From Cymbomonas tetramitiformis (taxonomy: Eukaryota; Chlorophyta; Pyramimonadophyceae; Pyramimonadales; Pyramimonadaceae): a stretch of 17,186 nucleotides of DNA. Made by a program: the position numbers and the translations under genes. Of the stretch, positions 8,384-14,777 are shown in pieces. The first letter of the stretch is position 1. Every line of letters begins with the position of its first letter. Under the pieces are notes generated by a model, which saw only the letters and a list, made by a program, of their open reading frames with translations, was not told where the DNA came from and made no database searches. The stretch is taken from NCBI GenBank assembly GCA_001247695.2, contig LGRX02028887.1:1-17186 (forward strand), written 5' to 3'.

Positions 8384-9212
8384 ATGCCGAAAAGACAGTG
8401 CACCCACGATGAAAGTACATTTGACCGAGGTTTATGCACCGTGTGTCGTTCTGAGCAATCTCGGATGCGAGCGAAACAACGCGCTCGCATCCCAGATCGC
8501 AATACGTACATGAGGAGTGCAAGTAGCTTTCATTTGCGTATGCAAGAGACGTACTTGTCCGAAGTTTCCATCGAGACAAATTGGACAGAGTCTATTTTTA
8601 ATGACGTTTTCGAAGACAGAGGGCGACAGAGCAGAGCAGTTGTGGAAGCGGAACACGTTCGCCAACTGCTCACCAAGTTCAATGTCACGAACTTCAAAGA
8701 CTCGAAGAAGATTAAAAGTAGGGTGATAGTTGACTTATTTGCAGCGGGTTCTGGAATTATGAGACACGTGAAAAATATCCTACAGACAGATTTTCAAGAA
8801 ACGTGCACTCTTATGTCGGTGGAACACCAAGCTATGACAAAGTCAATAAAGGGGTGGCAAGCCAAGGACATCTTCGACCCGAAAGACTGGGGGGTCTTTT
8901 AAATGCGAACTACATCTGCGCACCACCCTCGAGTGGAATGAGCGACGCTGCATTCATTTTCTACGCAGCTGAGTGCAGAAACTTCTGTGCATTTCTTTTG
9001 CCAAAGCACTGGCTCGCTGACCGCAGCTATACATTGCGGAGGATTTGGTGGGGACAACAACAAAAGAAGAAAACAGTTTACATTATTCCGTCAGCGGAAG
9101 ACCTAAGTTGGCATGTGTGCGTGAGGTAAACGCGCAAAGGACTAGACCTATTCGCTGGGAATGGCATGAAACCTCACTGGTCCGTCTTAGTAGAGTCACT
9201 CTACGAAGATAG
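8384..9212 (+). pseudogene. Frameshifted class I SAM-dependent methyltransferase-like gene
   Basis: Frame 8384-8902 starts MPKRQCTHDE, has a possible zinc knuckle (C6, H8, C18, C21), and shows VIVDLFAAGSG at residues 114-124, matching SAM-binding motif I of class I methyltransferases. It stops just after a run of six G (8889-8894). The protein resumes in another frame: LLNANYICAPPSSGMSDAAF resembles catalytic motif IV of DNA methyltransferases (NY-I-x-x-PP). Then come CAFLLPKHWLADRSYTLRRI and VYIIP, as in viral and bacterial adenine-methyltransferase cores. A second frame change near 9117 is needed to continue into VREVNAQRTRPIRWEWHE, ending at TAG 9210-9212. Two shifts suggest a decayed gene, though sequencing error or programmed shifting is possible. 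It sits between the arms of a 48-bp inverted repeat. Methyltransferase class is well supported; target (DNA or RNA, base) is inference. Confidence 0.6.
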
Positions 9213-9235
9213 AAAAGCGAAGAAGACAGGGGGAA

Positions 9236-9349
9236 TGCAACGAGCGAGAGCGACCCCCTAGAGCTCGCGTTGCAAGATGTTGTAAGCCAAGATGGGCTTT
9301 AGATCGCTGTATGCTCGGCATGCACAACCGCTGGATGGCACATGCCGAG
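9236..9349. repeat. Two hairpins between the methyltransferase-like gene and the right inverted repeat
   Basis: TGCAACGAGCGAG at 9236-9248 pairs with CTCGCGTTGCA at 9264-9274, with a 2-nt bulge. CTCGGCATG at 9314-9322 pairs perfectly with CATGCCGAG at 9341-9349. Either could act as a transcript end or as subterminal structure of the cassette. Confidence 0.7.
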
Positions 9350-9490
9350 ATAGACATATGATATAAAGTAAATTTGAATACAAAATATGATATGTCTTGA
9401 ATGCTTGAAAATGCTTGTGCGTGCTGTGCGTGTGATATGCGTGATAATGAACTTTGGGTTTCTTGCTTGACTTGTGTAAACATGGGGCCA

Positions 9491-9538
9491 CCACTGTTAA
9501 GCACTGTACAAAACGACATAAACTGCACAGAACGACAT
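9491..9538 (-). repeat. Right arm of 48-bp inverted repeat
   Basis: Reverse complement of 8260-8307 at 45/48 positions. It begins CCACTGTTAAGCACTGTACA on the inner side and ends AGAACGACAT on the outer side. With the left arm it delimits a 1279-bp unit holding the methyltransferase-like gene. Confidence 0.9.
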
Positions 9539-9769
9539 TATTCTGTATTAAAAACCACTGGCGCAGCACTGGCGCACGAGCGGACTGCCCGCGCCGCCAA
9601 AAATGGTCACCATCCCGCATTCGGTTTGTCGCGGGCACTTCGTCATCGTCATAGATTATGGGGTGGGGATGGGGTCTGATTCTGTGTGGCGATTTTATTG
9701 AAAGTAATTTTCGCGAATTAATTCCTCCGTTCAACACACCCTGAATGCAATTAAAATAATCGTTTGGCC
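9539..9769. other. Short intergenic stretch
   Basis: Contains a small direct repeat CACTGGCGCA at about 9558 and 9569 and a G-rich stretch near 9658-9676. No gene seen. Confidence 0.4.
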
Positions 9770-10006
9770 ATGAGAAACATACCGATCGGTCGGATTAAAT
9801 ATCTGAGCGACAATGTCGTTCGTGCGATGGTAAGTGAAGGCCTCGACGAAGACTTGCGCTACGCACCGTCCGAAAAGCGGCTATCTGACGGGCCAAACGA
9901 ATTTGCAGCGTATCGTATGCTGAACGATGTGGAGCAGACGTGGCAGAAGATTTTGTTCCTCTCTCCGAACTCTCCAAGACAGCTTTGGGTCACGTTTTCA
10001 CGATGA
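9770..10006 (+). CDS. Hypothetical small ORF, possibly broken
   Basis: The ATG at 9770 opens a 78-codon frame starting MRNIPIGRIKYLSDNVVRAM and containing EDLRYAPSEKRLSDGPNEFA. Composition is charged and protein-like, unlike the repeat-driven frames elsewhere. It stops at TGA 10004-10006. An overlapping frame continues KKWDYYLTPRNVPQGARADK to about 10104, which would fit a frameshift like those in the methyltransferase-like gene 560 bp upstream. No family recognised. It lies outside the inverted repeats, on the same strand. Confidence 0.3.
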   Translation: MRNIPIGRIKYLSDNVVRAMVSEGLDEDLRYAPSEKRLSDGPNEFAAYRMLNDVEQTWQKILFLSPNSPRQLWVTFSR

Positions 10007-10321
10007 AGAAGTGGGATTATTATCTGACCCCTCGAAACGTTCCCCAAGGCGCCCGAGCGGATAAATATGGGAATTATGCGACGAGTATCGTGTCGCACTC
10101 ATGACTCATCTGAACACTTGGCGGAAAAATACGAGGAGTGAATATCAACATATTCCTTTAGTCTTTTATGACGTATCGTCTACGTGGCACTAAATTCGAG
10201 ACAGAGTTCAGACATCATGAGAACTGCAGTCGTCGGATTTGAATGTGACTTTCGACGCGGTGAAAGCCACATTCGTATCTGCACGACGGTAATCCCACCG
10301 AACGGGCCCGAGCAGCAAAGC

Positions 10322-10460
10322 ACTATCGATTGATACGAATAACTCCAAAAAAACTATCGGTTGATATTCAGAAAAATTACATATCGATAATCGATATTGA
10401 TACCGATATCTGCCCTAAATCAAACTGGTATATCGATATTTCAGATATCGATATCCAGCT
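10322..10460. repeat. Second TATCGAT-rich repeat patch
   Basis: Contains CTATCGATTGATACGAATAA, CTATCGGTTGATATTCAG, ATATCGATAATCGATATTGA and TATCGATATTTCAGATATCG. It is the same repeat style as the patch at 7084-7252, so the two patches bracket about 3 kb that includes the methyltransferase-like cassette. Confidence 0.75.
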
Positions 10461-10465
10461 AAGTT

Positions 10466-10640
10466 GGACAAGGGTCACAACAGGAGTCGATAGGGGTCAC
10501 AACAAGGGTAGAAGTATGCCATAATAGAGGTTCAAGCAGGGTCACAACAGGGGTCGGAAATGAGCCATAGCAGGGGGTACAACTAATTGTATGTCACAAC
10601 AGTGGTTAGAGCAGGCAGCAAGGTCACAGCAAGGGTTGCT
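10466..10640. repeat. Degenerate GGGTCACAACA repeats
   Basis: AGGGTCACAACAGG-type motifs recur at about 10471, 10494, 10539, 10576 (diverged) and 10611 (GGTCACAGCA), with irregular spacing of about 25-45 bp. Related shorter forms (ATGTCACAACAG) lie between. Probably an old tandem array. Confidence 0.65.
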
Positions 10641-11259
10641 AAGGCAAGTTCCTCTAGATATTAGCATATTACATTATCTTTGTGTTCAGTGAGGCCATCA
10701 TAGAGTGCTCTAAAGTACCTTCAGTCACCCTCTTTCTTAAGTCTGACATATACTATCACTTAGTGGCTTTAAGTCACTATTGATACGGCTATATTTTGGT
10801 CATGGGTTTCAATCAGTAAAACCCCAAAAATTGACCATATACATATCTTCACAGACACACCATGAAAGAGATCATTTTCGATTTCATGTGTGATGATGAG
10901 ATATCTTACAGAGTTGTGAAAGATATATACTGTACATCACAGTATATACTGAGTCTTATATATAAGCTCAAAGTGGCAAAATGGGTAAAAAACTCACACT
11001 TTAGATTACAATTGTGTTTTTCGGATCCAATTTTTCACGGAATCCAATTTTATACCTGTTAAGGTACCAAAAAAACATTATGCCACATTTCACATCTCAT
11101 GTAACACCCTAAATATCTCACATGTAACGTCTAGGGGTGTAGCACACACTTAAGATTTTACATAACAAACAGTGACATATTGAGCACAATATTGCTTTTT
11201 TCTTTCAAAGAAAAATGCATAATGCTCATTTTTGCCGTATCTAAGGGTTACTGATACCA
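10641..11259. other. A/T-rich stretch with hairpins and an LTR-like fragment
   Basis: No supported gene; a 66-codon frame at 10862-11062 has no recognisable domain. Perfect 10-bp stem TATATACTGT/ACAGTATATA with a 5-nt loop at 10924-10948. A bipartite stem (TGGTCA and GGGTTT pairing with AAACCC and TGACCA) at 10797-10837. TGTAACACCCTAA at 11100-11112 duplicates the LTR start at 11260, suggesting an older LTR remnant. Confidence 0.5.
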
Positions 11260-11398
11260 TGTAACACCCTAAGGTCACTGGAGGCGATTAGGGTCACTGT
11301 AAACCTTACTGCCTGAAATGCCATAAAATATTAGTAAAATACTATATATTTGGCATTATAGTCATGCTGGAATCAGCACAACCATGACTAATATTTCT

Positions 11399-11487
11399 GG
11401 GCTACAACCCAAGAACTGTAGGGCTGCATCCCAATAACTGCAGGGCAACATCCCCAGGACTGTAAGGCTGCTTCCTATAAGGTTGCA
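11399..11487 (+). repeat. 22-bp tandem repeat, 4 copies, in LTR U3
   Basis: Units start at 11399, 11421, 11443 and 11465, an exact 22-bp spacing. The core is (G/A)GGC(T/A)(A/G)C(A/T)(A/T)CCC followed by AxxACTG(T/C)A; the fourth copy is more diverged. The array ends 16 bp before a TATA box, the usual place for enhancer repeats in an LTR. Confidence 0.85.
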
Positions 11488-11502
11488 TACTGCCTAATGG
11501 AG

Positions 11503-11509
11503 TATATAA
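11503..11509 (+). promoter_or_regulatory. TATA box of the LTR promoter
   Basis: GAGTATATAAGGC gives a strong TATATAA match at 11503-11509, just after four 22-bp repeats and about 205 bp before the gag-like ATG. Transcription would be expected to begin near 11530-11540. This is inference from motif and position. Confidence 0.6.
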
Positions 11510-11713
11510 GGCACTTGGCAACTGCCTAGTGGTTATCACACTTCCTTGAGGGGGGAAGGTGGAATCATTATACACACATACTTCACTCCATTATATAATA
11601 CAGATAATGTACACATACAATACATGTACAATTAGATATATGTATAACACACACACACAACACACACATTCCGGTTTTGAAGGTTTTGTTGGTGTTGGTG
11701 TTCTGTGTTATAG

Positions 11714-12456
11714 ATGTCTGTACCAGATATTGATCAAAATCCAGTAAATTGGTTTTTCGACATCTTGGGTACTTATGATTCTTACAGCATATTCAAGGTC
11801 CCACGTTGGTTAACTGGTTACGCAGACACACAGACTCGATACGATGGTGTAGGGTATTTCGACAGCATCAGTCGTATGGAGCCAGATATGAGTAGATATA
11901 GGGATCCTGAAACAGATCCTGAGGATCCAGAAGAGGAATACACAGAGGATTTCGCACCTCCCATTTTTACAGATCAGATGATGGTCATGTACTCCCAGCA
12001 TCAGTTCCAGCAGTACCTATACCTAAGGTGAAAATGAATACATCAAAGGAATATAAGGTCGGACAGGATGCAGAAGTCTGGATGGAAACAGTGGATAGGT
12101 ATTTTCAGTTTACCTACCCAGGAGCAGCAGATAAGGACCTGATTACAGTTTTCCTTACATTTCTTCAGAACAATGACAGGCACTTCTTTCATGTTGTGGC
12201 AAAATCACCAACAGCCACATTTGCAGAAATCAGGACCACGTTCCTCAGACAGTTTGGAAACCCACATAAGCAGTCAGTAGCAAAAAAACACTTGATGGCA
12301 CTGCAGCAGGGTAACCAAACACCTAGGATTCGACAAGCAGGAAGCGCTACACCTCCTCAGAAAAATACACGACCTCGCCACAGGATATGCAGTAAGCCTC
12401 AACAGACTATACAGGAAACAAGTGGACAACAAACCGGATTGAAGGAAAGTGAATAA
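11714..12456 (+). pseudogene. gag: Ty3/gypsy-type gag (capsid), frameshifted and truncated
   Basis: The ATG at 11714 opens a frame starting MSVPDIDQNPVNWFFDIL with an acidic stretch (DPETDPEDPEEEYTEDF). After an apparent shift between about 11941 and 12000 the protein continues in another frame through VPAVPIPKVKM. It then enters a capsid-like region: EVWMETVDRYFQF, DLITVFLTFL, FHVVAKSPTATFAEIRTTF and LRQFGNPHKQ. This follows the retrotransposon gag pattern (xxWLxxVExYF, then AxxTFxEIxxxFxxxF). A third frame from about 12311 gives EALHLLRKIHDLATGYAV, suggesting another shift near 12310. No zinc knuckle is reached. Gag coats the RNA and forms the particle. Multiple shifts point to a dead copy. 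Confidence 0.65.
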
Positions 12457-12494
12457 GAGTCAAGGGGACTCAAAAAGCCCCACACCCCGAACAC

Positions 12495-12518
12495 GTGTGT
12501 GTGTGTGTGTGTGTGTGT
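12495..12518. repeat. (GT)12 microsatellite
   Basis: Twelve uninterrupted GT units, located just after the end of the gag remnant. Confidence 0.97.
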
Positions 12519-12724
12519 ATTCTTTTATGTACGGACTAGAGTCTAGGGTCAGGACCTGCCTGTCTGGGCTGCCTGAAACATAGATGTTACGGATCGAAAG
12601 ATGGCAGACGCCCGCAGTCGCGATGTTGGTACGTCGTCGTTGATGTCACGCGCATAGTCGATCATCGATTTGTAACAGTCCGATATGTACGAGTACCACT
12701 GATATGCGTGAAAGGGTCATCATC

Positions 12725-12798
12725 CTCCGCGTAGCTCAGATGGTTAGAGCGTCGCACTAGAGAAGCGAACGTTACGGGTTCAAATCCCGTCGTGGAGC
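12725..12798 (+). tRNA. tRNA-like gene, anticodon AGA, short variable loop
   Basis: Cloverleaf read by eye. Acceptor CTCCGCG/CGTGGAG has 7 pairs, one of them G-U. D arm is GCTC-AGATGGTTA-GAGC. Anticodon arm is TCGCA-CTAGAGA-AGCGA with an A-A mismatch at the closing pair. Variable loop is ACGTT, T arm ACGGG-TTCAAAT-CCCGT. A box TAGCTCAGATGG and B box GGTTCAAATCC match the Pol III consensus, and TTTT follows two bases after the discriminator C. The triplet after U33 is AGA (12759-12761), formally serine, but eukaryotic serine tRNAs have a long variable arm and this one has five bases. It may be a mutated tRNA of another identity, a pseudogene, or the head of a tRNA-derived SINE. Confidence 0.75.
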
Positions 12799-12799
12799 A

Positions 12800-12803
12800 T
12801 TTT
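12800..12803 (+). terminator. Pol III TTTT stop after the tRNA-like gene
   Basis: Four T immediately downstream of the tRNA-like body (GGAGCATTTTCG), the minimal RNA polymerase III termination signal. Confidence 0.55.
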
Positions 12804-12865
12804 CGCGCCCAACGATGATATAATATGATTTGACCCGGCTCGTACAGATATAACGGCATAAGGCA

Positions 12866-12985
12866 CACGATGTGACCTACGCTAAGATCGCGTATGCTCG
12901 GGCACGGTGATGTGACCTGCGCTACGATCGCGCATGCATGCATGGGCACGATGTGACCCGCGCTGATGACGTGGACACATTCCAC
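12866..12985. repeat. Degenerate tandem repeat, about 36-44 bp, 3 copies
   Basis: GCACGATGTGACC(T/C) and close variants start near 12865, 12902 and 12946. The first two continue into GCGCTA(C/A)GATCGCG-type sequence followed by ATGC. The third is shorter, ending in CGCGCTGATGACG. Confidence 0.75.
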
Positions 12986-13505
12986 ACAACCCCCGGTACA
13001 AGCGGGCAAGGTTAGCTGCCATGTTAGGGCTAGATAAAGAAGCCCTCAATATATCATACAAAATACAAATATGCGCTGTGCTGTGGAACGGCAAACACAA
13101 GCGTCAGATAACAGCGGAATGAGTTGCAGAACTTCTGTGAGAAGATACTGCTGAAGCCCAACGCTTCGCTCATCTATACCATACGTATCCCATCGCATAG
13201 ATGGTACCGCCATTGGGTTGTGAACCCGAGACGTTGGTTGAACGACCAGTATTGTGGTAACGAATAGTTCGTTCATACTGCGCATGCGTGTTCCGCACAT
13301 GCTTAAAGCCAAGATGGTTCTTGTTTGTTACTTCAAGATGTATCTTGCTTTGCCATCTTCGAGTTCGACGTACGAACTCTCGATGATAGGGTCATTCAAG
13401 TCTTTCCTTGAATAATGACAGATGATGTGACTTATCATCTGGCTACATGTACAGTCATAGTCGACCGTACTGACGACTGTCATAATAATATATGACACGA
13501 CTCGA
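12986..13505. other. Stretch without a supported gene
   Basis: Frames of 70-90 codons on the - strand show no domain. A 7-bp stem CATCTAT/ATAGATG brackets 13171-13203. On the - strand near 13225, CGGGTTCACAACCC loosely resembles a tRNA B box but no cloverleaf can be drawn, so no RNA gene is called. Confidence 0.4.
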
Positions 13506-13745
13506 CATGACATGACATGACATGGTATGACATGTCTGACAGGTATGACACGTATGACATGTATGACACATATGTCATCGGTCATGATCCTGTATGGTAT
13601 GACATGTCTGACAAGTATGACACGTATGGCATGTATGACATGTATGACACATATGTCATCGGTCATGATCCTGTATGGTATGACATGTCTGACAGGTATG
13701 ACACGTATGACATGTATGACACATATGTCATCGGTCATGACCCTG
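13506..13745. repeat. Nested tandem repeat: 9-bp units within 72/81-bp units
   Basis: A (CATGA)n lead (13506-13524) is followed by three large units starting GGTATGACATGTCTGACA at 13524, 13596 and 13677 (spacing 72 and 81 bp). Each contains a run of 9-mers of the form (C/T)GTATGACA. The middle unit has one extra 9-mer, which explains 81 against 72. Each unit ends with the hairpin ATGACA-CATA-TGTCAT then CGGTCATGA(T/C)CCTG. Long frames on both strands here are artefacts of the multiple-of-three periods. Confidence 0.92.
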
Positions 13746-14777
13746 ACAGATCTCCCCTCTTAAAAGAGTTGTGACCTCACAACGGGCATACCTTCGTATA
13801 TGTCTATGATGTCTTTGTTGTTGTCGTTTTTTTGCTGGTACCAGTCTTCTTACACCGATTTGAGGCGTCCCTCATGGTGCTTTTAGGTTATTGGGGGGAA
13901 CTGAGTCCACTTTAGTCCCTCACCTTACAGTTCTTAGGATGTAGCCCCCTTTGAAGTTCGTATCGTATTTCAGAGTGACGTTTCAAGGTTCAATGAATTG
14001 CGTTTCGTGATACAGATTGACGCTGGATTACTGATTGATCCACACGTATCGTGCGTCAGAGTGACGATTCAAAGCATCCGAAGTGTACGTTGCGGATTAT
14101 TTGCGCTAGCCGTCGTCGCTTTGCGAACGATGATCCCACGATTTAACGATTTATAATCGAACGATTCTCGGCCTGATATAATGCACCCAACCCTTCCTCC
14201 CCTCCTTAAGCTACTTTGGAGGATCATAGGCGGCAACGGGGAGCCCGTGTTTGTTTCCGGAGTTATTTCACCGGGGGCTTGTTTTATTGCAAAGAGAGTG
14301 GCCCTGCTTAACGGGATTGGACTTATAATCCTTACCCGGTCTGCTCACTCTAATATGGTCCAGTACGCACGCTTTGACGAACATCTATCGCGATGAGTGA
14401 GAATGGATTTGCCACGTACTAATGTGAAATTTATTTAGTTATGTTTGTCAAGCACAACTTAGGATCACAACTCCGTCTACCTCAGTCGATATCTCCGGTA
14501 GCTTCGGATGACTGGCCAAGAATCCGATGACAAACCACGGCTTTGGCAAAGGTAGCATTTAGCAGTTTTTATTTATCCACAGATATGATATCTCGCATGT
14601 GCGTATCTGTGCAAGGGTATGATTTGTACAAGGCTCACTTACCTTTAGCAAGGAAGGATCAATTTCCTGCTTCTATGCAACATAATGATAAAACATTAAG
14701 AGCAAGGTATATAGATGATCGACATGTATTAGTATATATTACAAGAAGTAAGGGCATGAGGCTTAATAATATAATGT
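13746..14777. other. Stretch without a supported gene; would hold the 3' end of the - strand element
   Basis: Two adjacent short hairpins lie at 13757-13783 (CTCTT-AA-AAGAG, then GTTGTGA-CC-TCACAAC). + strand frames at 14181-14396 and 14543-14800 have no recognisable domain, and the second overlaps the 3' end of pol on the other strand. The 3' LTR of the chromovirus should begin within this interval, but no TGT...ACA pair or copy of the LTR at 11260 could be found by eye. Confidence 0.45.

Larger units (their letters stand above)
11260..12470 (+). mobile_element. LTR retrotransposon 5' end: LTR plus truncated gag
   Basis: The putative LTR begins TGTAACACCC at 11260, a start found in many Ty3/gypsy LTRs. 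It may end near 11712 at GTGTTATA, which nearly mirrors TGTAACAC; that would give about 453 bp. It carries 22-bp repeats and a TATA box in + orientation, followed at once by a gag-like frame on the + strand. No primer-binding site is recognisable between LTR and gag, and no pol follows: the element breaks off at about 12470, before a (GT)n tract. The LTR end is therefore approximate. It is not part of the - strand pol at 14.8-17.2 kb, which runs the other way. Confidence 0.6.

Noticed and set aside
13186..13245. Possible second tRNA or SINE B box on the - strand
   Set aside because: GGTTCACAACC matches the B box only partly, and no acceptor, D or anticodon stems can be drawn.
13328..13774. 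Three overlapping frames on both strands with YDTYDMYDTYVIGHD-like repeats
   Set aside because: Produced by the nested 9/72/81-bp array.
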